From: Clostridia bacterium | GTDB taxonomy: Bacteria > Bacillota > Clostridia > Christensenellales > Aristaeellaceae | Reading direction: 5' to 3' | NCBI GenBank assembly: GCA_017524615.1 | Contig: JAFXVJ010000010.1 | Span: 30,126 to 94,125 of the forward strand | Length of the DNA: 64,000 nucleotides | Shown: one piece after another, positions 19,557-32,236 of the stretch | Layout of the letters: every line of letters begins with the position of its first letter | Position numbering within the stretch: position 1 is the stretch's first letter | The notes under the pieces: generated by a model | The model's database searches: none | The model's input: the letters and a program-made list of their open reading frames with translations, nothing else | Told to the model about the DNA's origin: nothing | Position numbers and translations under genes: made by a program

Positions 19557-19726
19557 CTACAAAACCGTGGAGAACCAAAAAACCGCGGAGAACCACAGAA
19601 CCGTGAAGAATCACAAAACCGTGAAGAATCACAAAACCGTGAAGAATCACAAAACTGTGGTAAACCACAGAACCGTGAAGAGCCACAGAACTGTGGAGAA
19701 CCACAGAGCCGTGAAGAACTACAAAA
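19547..19726 (+). repeat. Minisatellite: ten 18-bp units
   Basis: Exactly ten head-to-tail 18-base units with consensus near CCGTGAAGAATCACAAAA; units 4-6 (19601-19654) are identical. The first unit coincides with the right terminus of MITE copy A and the last abuts the terminator hairpin at 19728. Open frames through it exist on both strands simply because the unit is a multiple of three and stop-poor. Confidence 0.92.
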
Positions 19727-19727
19727 C

Positions 19728-19753
19728 GGGCTGTCCGCCTGCGCGGACAGCCC
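19728..19753 (-). terminator. Terminator of nifJ
   Basis: Perfect 11-base arms (19728-19738 and 19743-19753) with loop CTGC. On the minus strand it is followed by a short T run (TTTTG); on plus by TTTTT a few bases on, so it may work both ways. Confidence 0.8.
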
Positions 19754-19778
19754 GAACTGTTTTTGGTTTTGCGGATGA

Positions 19779-23303
<3,525 letters not shown>

Positions 23304-23354
23304 CTATTAAGAGCGGAAAAATCTATCGCATTTCCGCCTCTTCTCCAACTCAGT

Positions 23355-23383
23355 ATTATACGGCTATTCACGCGGCTCGTCAA
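23355..23383 (-). promoter_or_regulatory. Sigma-A promoter of nifJ
   Basis: On minus, TTGACG (23383-23378), 17-base spacer, perfect TATAAT (23360-23355), about 70 bases before the ATG. Confidence 0.75.
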
Positions 23384-23523
23384 GCAAGCGACAGGGAAAA
23401 ACATACACAAAAAAAGCGAAATAAAAACAAAATACACGAAGCGGCCCCCGATTTGCGCAGATTCGGGGGAATCCCCCCCTTTCGCGGCTTTCGCGGCGCA
23501 GGGGCGGAAGGAAAAAATCCGGA

Positions 23524-23552
23524 TTGTGTTTTGCGGCGGCGTTTGTTATAAT
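23524..23552 (+). promoter_or_regulatory. Sigma-A promoter of the LacI-family regulator
   Basis: TTGTGT (23524-23529), 17-base spacer, perfect TATAAT (23547-23552). Its position makes an ATG at 23551 impossible as start and supports ATG 23593. The 307-base gap 23286-23592 holds only this and the nifJ promoter. Confidence 0.65.
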
Positions 23553-23592
23553 GAAAAAAGGAAAAACACACACGGCGGGGCTGAGAAAGACG

Positions 23593-24642
23593 ATGCTGAA
23601 GAAAAACGTGACCATTTACGATATTGCCCGGGAGGCAGGCGTATCGCCCGCCACGGTTTCCCGCATCCTGACGGGCGCTACGGCGGTGCGCACGGAAAAG
23701 CGGGACCGGGTGATGGCATTGATTGAAAAATACAATTATCATCCCAATGCCCTGGCCCGGGCGCTGACGGAGACCCAAAGCCATTTGATCGGCCTGCTGG
23801 TGGCGGATTCGGACAATCCTTATTATACCAGCGTGTTTGCCGCCTGTGAAAACGAGGCGTTCCGCAGGGGATACGCCATTCTGATGATGAACAGCCATTC
23901 CCGGCCGGGCTTTGAAACGGCCATGCTGACCAAACTGCGGGAACTGCGGCCCGACGCGATGATTATCTGCGGCGGGCGGGTGGACCTGGAGCAGCCGGAC
24001 GAAGAATTCAATCAGCTGCTGTCCTCCGCAAGGGAAACCACCCGGGTGGTGGTGGGGTCGCAAAGCCCCATGCCGGGCATTCCGGGGGTGGCGGTGGACC
24101 ATCAATCCTCCGTGGATCTGGCGGTGCGGTATCTGGCGGGCCTGGGCCACCGCGACATCGGCTTTGTTTACACCGGCACGCCCTATTACGGCACGCAGCT
24201 GCGGCTGAAGCGGTTTCGGGAGGCGCTGTCCCAATTGGGCTTGCCCTTCCGGGAAGAATGGCTGATCCATGTGCCGGATTACGGCATATCTTCCGGCCTG
24301 GTGGGTGTGGAGCGGCTGATGCAGCTGCCGCAAAGGCCCACAGCGCTGCTGGGCATGAACGACATGGTGTCCGCCGGCATCCTGCAGGGGCTGCTGGGCC
24401 AGGGCCTGCGCGTGCCCTGGGATATTTCCCTGCTGGGCTTTGACGACACCTTTGTCACCGGCATCACCACCCCGCAGTTGACCTCTGTCAGCTACGATTA
24501 TCAGCTGTTCGCTTCCATGCTGCTGGACGCGGCCCTGCGGCCGGACGCTTTGGAGGCGCTGCCGCAAAACCAGCTGGTGCCGGTGTTCATGACGGAACGC
24601 GCTTCCTGCGCGCCGCCGGCCCCATCGCCGGGGCGGCCCTGA
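23593..24642 (+). CDS. LacI-family transcriptional regulator
   Basis: 349 residues. The N-terminal helix-turn-helix and hinge (TIYDIAREAGVSPATVSRIL, then NYHPNALARAL) are followed by a periplasmic-binding-like effector domain (LLVADSDNPYYTSVFAACE, SLLGFDDTFVTGITTPQLTSV). Such proteins repress sugar genes until a sugar binds. The importer operon starts 270 bases downstream on the same strand behind two palindromes that would suit a LacI dimer, so it probably controls that operon. The start is set by the upstream -10 box; the ribosome binding site (GAGAAAGA) is weak. Confidence 0.9.
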   Translation: MLKKNVTIYDIAREAGVSPATVSRILTGATAVRTEKRDRVMALIEKYNYHPNALARALTETQSHLIGLLVADSDNPYYTSVFAACENEAFRRGYAILMMNSHSRPGFETAMLTKLRELRPDAMIICGGRVDLEQPDEEFNQLLSSARETTRVVVGSQSPMPGIPGVAVDHQSSVDLAVRYLAGLGHRDIGFVYTGTPYYGTQLRLKRFREALSQLGLPFREEWLIHVPDYGISSGLVGVERLMQLPQRPTALLGMNDMVSAGILQGLLGQGLRVPWDISLLGFDDTFVTGITTPQLTSVSYDYQLFASMLLDAALRPDALEALPQNQLVPVFMTERASCAPPAPSPGRP

Positions 24643-24758
24643 GCCCCGGATCCGCCCCGGCGGTACACGGGGCGGGGACCTGCGCGCTCTTTTCCACCCA
24701 GGGCCAAAGCGACATTATTATATTGGCATATTTCTGGCCGGATCCTTCATTTTCCCGC

Positions 24759-24787
24759 TTGACAGTGCTGTGCGCATGTGCTATATT
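24759..24787 (+). promoter_or_regulatory. Sigma-A promoter of sugar importer operon 1
   Basis: Perfect TTGACA (24759-24764), 17-base spacer, TATATT (24782-24787). The same box pair and spacing recur at 37516-37544. Confidence 0.82.
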
Positions 24788-24841
24788 GAGTATAGCAAAT
24801 GGTTTTCGTGGATGGGAAATGAAATGCAGCAAAAAGAAAGT

Positions 24842-24873
24842 TTTTTGCAACTGCAAAAATGAAACCGGTTTCA
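24842..24873 (+). promoter_or_regulatory. Two adjacent palindromes, probable LacI-family operator
   Basis: TTTTTGCA-AC-TGCAAAAA (24842-24859) is directly followed by the perfect 14-base palindrome TGAAACCGGTTTCA (24860-24873). Both lie downstream of the -10 box, where a bound repressor would block transcription. The second has the shape of LacI/GalR-family sites with a central CG. Confidence 0.7.
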
Positions 24874-24913
24874 AAATTCAATTTCCGCCAATGGACATCA
24901 AAAAAGGGGAGTG

Positions 24914-25873
24914 ATGGACTTGGACAGAACCGCTGCAAAGAGAATTCGCGCGCCGCGTCAGCCATCGCTGGGGCGTACGGTGCTCCAGCACCGCACGCTG
25001 CTGCTGATGTGCACGCCGGCCATCCTGTTCTTCTTCATTTTCGCGTACATGCCCATGCCGGGGGCCTATATTGCCTTCACCAATTTCCAGTACAACATGG
25101 GCATTTACCGCAGCCCGTGGGTGGGCATCAAAAACTTCCAGTTCCTGTTTACATCCGGTCAGTTAGGGCTGCTGCTGAAAAACACGGTGCTCTATAACCT
25201 GGCCTTCATCGTCCTGGGCAACGTGGTGCAGCTCACCTTTGCCATCCTGCTCAATGAGGTGCGGAACAAAGGCTACAAGAAAACAGCCCAGTCCATCATG
25301 TTTCTGCCGTACTTCATTTCAGACGTGCTGGTGTCCCTGCTGGTATACAACCTGCTGAATTTCGATTACGGCTTCATTTCCCATCTGGTGCGTTCCACCG
25401 GCGGAGAAATGGCCAAGGTGTATCAGAATGCCGGCGCCTGGCCCTTCATCATCGTGCTGGTGAATCTGTGGAAGTCCACCGGATATGGCACGGTGGTGTA
25501 TTTTGCCGCCATCACGGGCATGGATTCTTCCATGATGGAGGCGGCGCAGATCGACGGCGCCAACGCCTGGCAACGCATCCGATATATCACCCTCCCCACC
25601 CTGAAGCCCACGGTGATCATCCTGTTCCTGTTCGCCATCGGCGGCATCCTGAAGGGCAATTTCGGCCTGTTCTATAACTTGGTGGGCAACAATTCCATGC
25701 TCTTTAAAACCACGGACATCATTGAAACCTATGTGTACCGCTCCATGATGAACAGCTTCAATTTCTCCCAATCCAGCGCCGTGGGCCTGTTCCAGAGCGT
25801 GGTGGGCTTCTTCATCGTGCTGGGGGCCAATGCCTTTGTAAAGCACCTGGATCCCGACTACGCGCTGTTCTGA
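24914..25873 (+). CDS. Sugar ABC importer permease, LplB type
   Basis: 319 residues and six predicted membrane segments. The family marks are the N-terminal LLLMCTPAILFFFIFAYMPM and the EAA loop EAAQIDGANAWQRIRYI with the extended Tyr-rich tail of LplB/YteP-type permeases. These work in carbohydrate importers of the CUT1 group that take up oligosaccharides. GGGGAG is only 2 bases before ATG 24914 and 8 before an in-frame TTG at 24920, so the start may be TTG. It is followed by its partner permease after 28 bases. Confidence 0.92.
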   Translation: MDLDRTAAKRIRAPRQPSLGRTVLQHRTLLLMCTPAILFFFIFAYMPMPGAYIAFTNFQYNMGIYRSPWVGIKNFQFLFTSGQLGLLLKNTVLYNLAFIVLGNVVQLTFAILLNEVRNKGYKKTAQSIMFLPYFISDVLVSLLVYNLLNFDYGFISHLVRSTGGEMAKVYQNAGAWPFIIVLVNLWKSTGYGTVVYFAAITGMDSSMMEAAQIDGANAWQRIRYITLPTLKPTVIILFLFAIGGILKGNFGLFYNLVGNNSMLFKTTDIIETYVYRSMMNSFNFSQSSAVGLFQSVVGFFIVLGANAFVKHLDPDYALF

Positions 25874-25901
25874 TACAGGCTGGAGAAAGGAAGTGTGATT
25901 C

Positions 25902-26834
25902 GTGAGCAGCCATGTGAATATCGGCAAAATGCATGCGACGCATATCAAAAAAGACAGAACGCAGATTGCCATCACGGTCATCACCTATCTGCTGGTGACG
26001 GTGTTCTGCCTGATGTGCATCCTGCCCTTCTGGATGATCATCGCCTCCTCCTTCTCCACGGAGGACGCCATCCGCCGGTCGGGCTTCACCCTGTGGCCCG
26101 GGGCCGAAAACTTCACCACCTATTCCTATGAACTGCTGTTCCGCTCGCCGGACCAGATGATCGGCGCCTACGTGGTTACCATCTGCCTGGCGGCGGCAGG
26201 CACGCTGACCGGCCTGTTCCTGGTGGCCATGACGGGCTATGCCCTGCAGCGCAGGGATTTTCCCTTCCGGAACGGCATCATGTTCTACATTTATTTCACC
26301 TCTCTGTTCTCTGCCGGCCTGGTGCCCTTCTATCTGCTCATGGTGCAGACGCTGAATCTGCGCGACAGCTATTTTGCTATTCTGTTCCCGCTGCTGATGA
26401 GCCCGTGGCTGATCGTGCTGATGAAAAACTTCATCAAGGCCATTCCCCACGAGATCACCGAATCGGGGAAGATCGACGGCGCCGGGGATTTCCGCATCTT
26501 CTATCAGCTGATCCTGCCCAACCTGAAGCCCGCCCTGGCCACCATCGGCTTGTTCCTGGCGCTGAGCTACTGGAATGAATGGTACTATTCCTCGCTGTTC
26601 CTGACTTCCAAGGTGGAATACCGTCCCCTGCAGTATCACCTGTATAACGTGATCAACAAGGTGGCCAGCCTGAAGAATTCCGTGGCGGGCTCCAACGTGG
26701 TCATCACCGATCTGCCGGGCGAAACGCTGAAAATGGCCACTGCCGTGGTGGCCACGGGCCCGATCATCCTGCTCTATCCCTTCGTGCAGAAATACTTCGT
26801 GGCCGGCCTGACGGTGGGCTCGGTGAAGGGCTGA
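25902..26834 (+). CDS. Sugar ABC importer permease, YtcP type
   Basis: 310 residues with six predicted membrane segments; the second CUT1 permease subunit. The EAA-like loop reads ESGKIDGAGDFRIFYQLILP and the C-terminus ends KYFVAGLTVGSVKG, a signature shared with the YtcP protein of the second importer (ending KYFVKGLTVGSVKG). GTG is used as start, 8 bases after AAGGAAG. No ATPase is encoded nearby; a shared MsmX-like ATPase elsewhere in the genome is expected for this family. Confidence 0.93.
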   Translation: MSSHVNIGKMHATHIKKDRTQIAITVITYLLVTVFCLMCILPFWMIIASSFSTEDAIRRSGFTLWPGAENFTTYSYELLFRSPDQMIGAYVVTICLAAAGTLTGLFLVAMTGYALQRRDFPFRNGIMFYIYFTSLFSAGLVPFYLLMVQTLNLRDSYFAILFPLLMSPWLIVLMKNFIKAIPHEITESGKIDGAGDFRIFYQLILPNLKPALATIGLFLALSYWNEWYYSSLFLTSKVEYRPLQYHLYNVINKVASLKNSVAGSNVVITDLPGETLKMATAVVATGPIILLYPFVQKYFVAGLTVGSVKG

Positions 26835-26901
26835 CGGGCGCACTGACTGTGATTCTTTGCGGCTCCGTGCCGCACAGAAATAAAAAAAGGAGGAACCCTC
26901 T

Positions 26902-28422
26902 ATGAAGAAACTGTTTGCCGTTCTGCTGGCAATGGTCATGCTGCTGGGCATCGTGCCTGCGCTGGCCGAAATCGACACATCCGAACACGTGAAGATCGTT
27001 TATCTGGTGACGGGCGATAAGCCCACCAACCGCACCGATGAAGTGCTGGCCAAGATCAACGAACTGCTGACCGAAAAGATCAATGCCGAACTGGAATTCC
27101 GTTGGATCGAGTGGACCGACTGGCAGACCCAGTATAATCTGGCGCTGGCCACCCAGAACGGCGATATCGACCTGATCGGCACCGCCACCGACTGGCTGGA
27201 TGCGTGGCCCAACAGCCAGAAGGGCGCTTTCCTGCCCCTGACGGAGGAAATGCTGCAGACCTACGCGCCCAAGACCTGGGAGAGTGTGTCTGAAGCTCAC
27301 TGGAACCTGTGCAGGATGAACGGTCAGATCTATCTGATGCCGGAAGACAACTATGCGCAGTGGACCAACCACGGCTTCATGTACCGCGGCGACTGGGCCC
27401 GCGAAGCCGGCCTGGAGAACGGCGTGCATTCCTGGGCGGACCTGGCCGTGTACTTCCAGTACATCAAGGACAACAAGCCGGACGTGATTCCGTGGGACGC
27501 CAATGGCAACGGCTCTTCCTACAGCCCCCAGATGGCCGGCGGCTGGCAGACCTCCCACACCGGCAACATCGCCATTGAAGGCTTCCCGGTCGCGATCTTC
27601 TACGGCGAAAGCAAGGACAATCCCTACACCCTGAGCCGCTACTATCTGGAAGGCGACGAACTGGTGAACTTTGCCAAGGAAATGAAGAAATGGGCCGACG
27701 CCGGCTACTGGCGCGCGGACGTGCTGAACTACACCGGCGATGTGGCCGCTGAAATGGAAGAGGGCAAGACCGGCGCCCATCAGCATCACACCCAGACCTG
27801 GACCGGCGAGCGCACCACCATGGAGCGCAAGCAGCCCGGCAGCGACCTTGGCTTCTTCTACTTCGGCGAAGAGCAGGCCAACCTGATTTCCCTGAACATC
27901 ACCCACGGCGCCATGGCCGTGGCCGCCCAGAGCCGTCATCCCGAACGCGCCCTGATGGTGTATGACCTGATGCGCAACGATCCCGAGATCTATCACCTGA
28001 TGCAGTATGGCTTCGAAGGCGAAATGTACACCGTGGATGAGAACGGCCGCTTCTCCCGTCCCGATGGCTTCGAGGATTCCGTGGACGGCGTCAGCTTCAA
28101 CTTCTGGTGGGGCCGCAACGACAACCTGGAATACAAGAACGCGCAGCTGGATTGGGATGCCATCGACGCGATGTATGCCCGGTATGACGAAGTGAAGATC
28201 GACTATCCCTATGGCCAGTACATCTATGACAACAGCAACGTAGGCGTGTACATGGACAACCTGTCCAACGTGTACAACACCTATATGCCCCGCATCGTAT
28301 TCGGCATGAGCGACGATCCCGAAGCGCTGGTGGCTGAGTTCCGCCAGGCCCTGCAGGATGCCGGTATCGAAACGGTGATGTCTGAGGTGCAGAGCCAGCT
28401 GGACGCTGTGTACGCGCAGTAA
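26902..28422 (+). CDS. Sugar ABC importer solute-binding protein, YtcQ/LipO type
   Basis: 506 residues, the size of large CUT1 oligosaccharide-binding proteins. The signal peptide MKKLFAVLLAMVMLLGIVPALA ends in an ALA cleavage site and has no lipobox Cys, unusual for a Gram-positive binding protein. The mature part has many Trp and Tyr (WIEWTDWQTQ, GGWQTSHTG) as expected for stacking on sugar rings. It directly follows the two permeases; AAAGGAGGAA precedes the ATG. The downstream GH2 enzyme suggests a beta-linked galactoside or glucuronide cargo. Confidence 0.9.
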   Translation: MKKLFAVLLAMVMLLGIVPALAEIDTSEHVKIVYLVTGDKPTNRTDEVLAKINELLTEKINAELEFRWIEWTDWQTQYNLALATQNGDIDLIGTATDWLDAWPNSQKGAFLPLTEEMLQTYAPKTWESVSEAHWNLCRMNGQIYLMPEDNYAQWTNHGFMYRGDWAREAGLENGVHSWADLAVYFQYIKDNKPDVIPWDANGNGSSYSPQMAGGWQTSHTGNIAIEGFPVAIFYGESKDNPYTLSRYYLEGDELVNFAKEMKKWADAGYWRADVLNYTGDVAAEMEEGKTGAHQHHTQTWTGERTTMERKQPGSDLGFFYFGEEQANLISLNITHGAMAVAAQSRHPERALMVYDLMRNDPEIYHLMQYGFEGEMYTVDENGRFSRPDGFEDSVDGVSFNFWWGRNDNLEYKNAQLDWDAIDAMYARYDEVKIDYPYGQYIYDNSNVGVYMDNLSNVYNTYMPRIVFGMSDDPEALVAEFRQALQDAGIETVMSEVQSQLDAVYAQ

Positions 28423-28437
28423 TCTCAGCGGCTTTTT

Positions 28438-28484
28438 GAGGGGGATGCCCAATGGCGCGCATGCGCCGGGAGGGCATCCCCCTC
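28438..28484 (+). terminator. Hairpin between binding protein and GH2 genes
   Basis: Perfect 13-base arms GAGGGGGATGCCC and GGGCATCCCCCTC enclose a smaller GGCGC/GCGCC stem. A T-poor tail (TCTTGTT) suggests partial termination or 3'-end protection of the binding-protein mRNA. Confidence 0.72.
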
Positions 28485-28546
28485 TCTTGTTGACGGCCCA
28501 TCCCTGCGCACGGGCGAGGCCCTGTTTTTTTCTGCCGGAGGAGCAT

Positions 28547-30919
28547 ATGAGCGAGAAAAACGAGATAAACGAGAAAAACGAGAAAAACGGAAAAAACGAG
28601 AAAAACGTAAAAAATGTGAAAAAAAGGATCGATTCGGATTGGCGGTTTCACTGGGGCGATGTGCGGGACGCCGGCTTCATGGGCTTTGACGACAGCGGCT
28701 GGCGCCGGGTGACCCTGCCCCACGATTGGGCGGTGGAGTATCCTTTTGACAAATGCCATGCCAGCGGCACCGGGTATCTTCCCGGGGGCACGGCCTGGTA
28801 CCGGAAGCATGTGGAATTGAATGACGGCGTGCAGGGCAAACGCGTGCGCCTGACCTTCCAGGGCGTGTACAAGCATGCCCAGGTGTGGGTGAACAGCAAT
28901 TATCTGGGCCGCCACGCCTACGGCTACACTTCCTTTGCCTATGATATCAGCGAATTTGTGCGCCCCGGCGATAACGTGATCGCCGTGCGGGTGGAGCATG
29001 AGGATGTGGCCGATTCCCGGTGGTACACCGGCAGCGGCATTGACCGGCACGTGGAAATGGAAATCAGCGACCCGGTGTGCTTTGCTCAGGACGGCGTGTT
29101 CGTCAGCACCGTTTCTGCTGATCAGGGCACGGCCAGACTGCGCATCCGGTACGAAACCCTGGGGGCGGAAGGAGCCTGCTTTCACCTGTATGACAACGAA
29201 GGGAAATGCCATGGGGACGCGGCTTTTCAGGGCGAACGGGGAGAGGGGGAGATGCTGGTCCCCCGGCCCGCGCTGTGGAGCCCGGATGATCCCTTCCTGT
29301 ATTCCCTGACGTGCGAAACGCTCCTCGGCGGGAAAATCACGGATCGGATGACGCTGCCCGTGGGGATCCGCACGATCCGCTTTGATGCCGACCGCGGCTT
29401 TTTCCTGAACGGGGAAAGCATGAAAATCAAAGGCGTGTGCGTGCATCACGACGCGGGCTGCCTGGGCGCGGCGGTGCCCAAAGCGGTGTGGGCGCGCCGC
29501 ATTCAAAAGTTCAAGGCGGCGGGGTGCAACGCCCTGCGCACCGCCCATAATCCGCCGGACCCCGATCTGCTGGATCTTTGCGATGAAATGGGCCTGCTGG
29601 TGATGGATGAAGCGTTCGACGAATGGGAGGGCGTGAAAAACAAATGGTGGCAGGGCCACAATGTGTATCCGCCCAAGCATTTCGGATATGGGGAGGATTT
29701 CCCGGAGTGGCATGAAAAGGACCTGGCGGGCATGATCAGGCGGGACCGGAACCACCCCTGCGTCATGATGTGGTCCATCGGCAATGAAATCGACTATCCC
29801 AACGATCCTTACGTGACGCCCCTGTTTAAGGAAGTGCTGGGCAACAATGACGCCAACAAGCCCCTGGCCGAACGGCTCTACGACGCGCGCAAGCCGGACG
29901 CGGGACGGCTGGCCCGGGTAGCCCGGGAACTGACCGCTATCGTGCACGGACTGGATGACACCCGGCCCGTCACCAGCGCCCTTTCCTTCCCCGAACTGAG
30001 CAACCGAACCGGCTATGCCGATGCCCTGGACGTGGTGGGGTACAACTACCGGGAAAAGTTTTATGAGGACGACCATGCGCTGTATCCCGGCCGGGTGATC
30101 CTGGGCAGCGAAAACAGCCATGACCCCCGGGCCTGGCGCGCGGTGCGGGATCACGATTACATTTCGGCGCAGTTTTTGTGGACGGGTGTGGATTTTCTGG
30201 GCGAGTGCGCAGGCTGGCCCATACGCATCAGCCAGGCGGGCATGCTGACGCTGGCGGGGTATGAAAAGCCCCTGTACTATCAGCGGAAAGCCCTGTGGAC
30301 GGAAGAACCGTTTGTCCGCATTGCGGTGAGCGGCGGGAAGGAGGAGCCTCATGGCGCCTGGGCCGATTCCTTCCGCTGGCAGGGCGCGCCCGGAGAGCCC
30401 AGGACGGTGTCCTGCTATACCAATGCCCGCCGGGCAGAACTGTTCCTGAATGGAAGGTCGCTGGGAGAAAAACGGGTGGAGGATCAGGACGGAGGCCGGG
30501 TCAGCTGGACCGTGGCTTATGAGGAAGGCACGCTGCGGGCCGTGGCCGACGGGGCGGAGGACACGCTGTCAACTGCCCGGAAGGCGTCGGCGCTGACGCT
30601 CAGGCCGGACCGGAAAACGCTGCGGACCGACAGGCAGGATGTATGCCAGGTGGAAATCACGCTGGTGGATGAGGAGGGAAAGCCCGCGCTGGATGAAATC
30701 GTGCATTGCCAGCCGGTGGGCGATCTGGACTTGCTGGGCATCGAGAACGGCAAGCCGGATGACCTGACGCCCTACAGCGAGCCATACCGACAGACCTTGG
30801 ACGGGCGGCTGATCGTATACCTGCGGGCGGGCCGCACGCCCGGCCCGGCCAGCCTGCACGTGTGGACCCGTTCCGGCCTGACGGCAGATTGCGCGGTGGA
30901 CTGTTCAGCCATCGATTGA
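28547..30919 (+). CDS. Glycoside hydrolase family 2 enzyme (beta-galactosidase/glucuronidase-like)
   Basis: 790 residues, cytosolic. GH2 sugar-binding, Ig-like and TIM-barrel domains come in order; acid/base Glu414 sits in WSIGNEID and nucleophile Glu522 in ILGSENSHD. C-terminal Ig-like domains follow (RRAELFLNGRSLGEK). GGAGGAGC precedes ATG 28547. Oddly, residues 2-26 are a Lys/Asn/Glu-rich tract made from a repeated GAGAAAAAC-like 9-mer, before the usual family start at RIDSDWRFHWGD. It is the last gene of the importer operon and probably cleaves the imported glycoside; exact specificity cannot be read. Confidence 0.88.
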   Translation: MSEKNEINEKNEKNGKNEKNVKNVKKRIDSDWRFHWGDVRDAGFMGFDDSGWRRVTLPHDWAVEYPFDKCHASGTGYLPGGTAWYRKHVELNDGVQGKRVRLTFQGVYKHAQVWVNSNYLGRHAYGYTSFAYDISEFVRPGDNVIAVRVEHEDVADSRWYTGSGIDRHVEMEISDPVCFAQDGVFVSTVSADQGTARLRIRYETLGAEGACFHLYDNEGKCHGDAAFQGERGEGEMLVPRPALWSPDDPFLYSLTCETLLGGKITDRMTLPVGIRTIRFDADRGFFLNGESMKIKGVCVHHDAGCLGAAVPKAVWARRIQKFKAAGCNALRTAHNPPDPDLLDLCDEMGLLVMDEAFDEWEGVKNKWWQGHNVYPPKHFGYGEDFPEWHEKDLAGMIRRDRNHPCVMMWSIGNEIDYPNDPYVTPLFKEVLGNNDANKPLAERLYDARKPDAGRLARVARELTAIVHGLDDTRPVTSALSFPELSNRTGYADALDVVGYNYREKFYEDDHALYPGRVILGSENSHDPRAWRAVRDHDYISAQFLWTGVDFLGECAGWPIRISQAGMLTLAGYEKPLYYQRKALWTEEPFVRIAVSGGKEEPHGAWADSFRWQGAPGEPRTVSCYTNARRAELFLNGRSLGEKRVEDQDGGRVSWTVAYEEGTLRAVADGAEDTLSTARKASALTLRPDRKTLRTDRQDVCQVEITLVDEEGKPALDEIVHCQPVGDLDLLGIENGKPDDLTPYSEPYRQTLDGRLIVYLRAGRTPGPASLHVWTRSGLTADCAVDCSAID

Positions 30920-31007
30920 ACAGACGCCTTTTTCCGGGCTTTTGTCCGCGCTGCGCCATCCAATCAACAGGCCTTATGATTGCAGCGGCCACGCGATGAG
31001 AATCAAA

Positions 31008-31033
31008 AAAAGCGCCGGCAAAAGCCGACGCTT
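31008..31033 (-). terminator. Terminator of the rpsF-ssb-rpsR operon
   Basis: AAAGCGCCGGC / GCCGACGCTTT arms with one mismatch and AAAA loop; flanked by A runs on plus, that is a T run after it on minus. It also faces the GH2 gene and may serve both. Confidence 0.7.
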
Positions 31034-31047
31034 TCTTTTCTGCTGGA

Positions 31048-31302
31048 TCAATCCACCGTGTAGGGCAGCAGCGCGATGGCACGGGCGCGCTTGATGGCCT
31101 CGCTCAGCTGACGCTGATGCTTGGCGCAGTTGCCGGTCATGCGGCGGGGCAGGATCTTGCCGCGCTCATTGATGGAGCGGGACAGACGCTTATAATCCTT
31201 ATAATCGATATATTCGATCTTGTTCACGCAGAAATCGCACACCTTCCGACGAGGGCGTTTTCCCCGCGGACGAGGGCGCTTTTCGCCACGATCCTCAGAC
31301 AT
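31048..31302 (-). CDS. rpsR: 30S ribosomal protein S18
   Basis: 84 residues. The basic N-terminus is followed by [17 protein letters not shown] and [27 protein letters not shown], the conserved S18 core. The CxxC in CDFC and a later Cys are those of the Zn-capable S18 form. It is third in the classical rpsF-ssb-rpsR order. Confidence 0.98.
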   Translation of the reverse strand: MSEDRGEKRPRPRGKRPRRKVCDFCVNKIEYIDYKDYKRLSRSINERGKILPRRMTGNCAKHQRQLSEAIKRARAIALLPYTVD

Positions 31303-31332
31303 CGTTCATTTCCTCCTTCATTCGATTTCCGA

Positions 31333-31779
31333 TCAGAAAGGCAACTCTTCTTCATCCACCTGTACATAGCCGCCGCCCTGAGGCGCGCTGCCCATGGCAG
31401 GATTAGCCCGGGGTGCGCTGGGCACCGCGTTATAGGCAGGCGCTTCGCCCGCCTCGCCGCGGGGCGTAAGGAATTCCACGTCGTCCGCGGTCACTTCCAG
31501 GCTGGCGCGGGCCTGTCCGTCATTGCCCACATAGGCAGAGGCCGACACAGTGCCCACCACGGACACCTTCCGGCCCTTGGCCAGGTATTTGGAGCAGATT
31601 TCGCCCAGCTGCCGCCATGCGCTGACGCGGAAGAAATCCGCCTCGGGCTGGCCGGCCTCGGCATTGCTGCTCCGCCGACGGTTGACCGCGATGGTGAACT
31701 GGCACACCGTGTAGCCGTTGGGCGTGGTGCGCAATTCGGGATCACGGGTCAGGTTGCCAATCAGAAAGACCTTGTTCAT
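31333..31779 (-). CDS. ssb: Single-stranded DNA-binding protein
   Basis: 148 residues. An OB-fold domain occupies residues 1-105 (MNKVFLIGNLTRDPELR, FFRVSAWRQLGEIC), then a Gly/Pro/Ala-rich linker, then the acidic tip DEEELPF that recruits replication and repair partners. It lies between rpsF and rpsR as in other Firmicutes. Confidence 0.97.
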   Translation of the reverse strand: MNKVFLIGNLTRDPELRTTPNGYTVCQFTIAVNRRRSSNAEAGQPEADFFRVSAWRQLGEICSKYLAKGRKVSVVGTVSASAYVGNDGQARASLEVTADDVEFLTPRGEAGEAPAYNAVPSAPRANPAMGSAPQGGGYVQVDEEELPF

Positions 31780-31794
31780 GCTCGCTCCTCCCGT

Positions 31795-32208
31795 TTATTC
31801 AGCGGCAGGGGTTTCCACAGGCGCTTCGGCGGGAGCCTCAGCGGCCGGCTCGGCCACGGGCGCTTCCACAGCGGGGGCCACGGGCGCGGGACGCACGGCG
31901 CGGGGCTTGATGCCCACTTTCCGTTCGATCTGCCGGATCACCTGATAGCGAATGACGCTGTCGGAAATCTGAAGGTTGCGCTCCAGTTCCCTGGGCAGTT
32001 CAGCCTCGGCCTGGAAGTTCACCAGCACATAGTAGCCTTCGGTTTTGTAATCGATGGCATATGCCAGGCGGCGCTTGCCCCACTCTTCCACCTTATCCAC
32101 GCTGCCGCCGTTGCCGGTGATCAGTTCGTTGAATTTGGCGATCAGCGCTTTGCGGGCCTCTTCCTCCACAGCAGGGTCGATGATGTACACCACTTCATAC
32201 TTGTTCAT
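31795..32208 (-). CDS. rpsF: 30S ribosomal protein S6
   Basis: 137 residues. The S6 fold covers residues 1-95 (MNKYEVVYIIDPAVEEE, GKRRLAYAIDYKTEGYYVL, LQISDSVIRYQVIR). A 40-residue Ala/Pro/Glu-rich tail follows (VAPAVEAPVAEPAAEAPAE), longer than in Bacillus. It is first gene of the operon. Confidence 0.97.
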   Translation of the reverse strand: MNKYEVVYIIDPAVEEEARKALIAKFNELITGNGGSVDKVEEWGKRRLAYAIDYKTEGYYVLVNFQAEAELPRELERNLQISDSVIRYQVIRQIERKVGIKPRAVRPAPVAPAVEAPVAEPAAEAPAEAPVETPAAE

Positions 32209-32236
32209 TTTCCATTCACCTCCTCATGGACATATG

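Noticed and set aside
19355-19726. CRISPR array
   Set aside because: The 18-bp units are contiguous with no spacers, and no cas gene is present.
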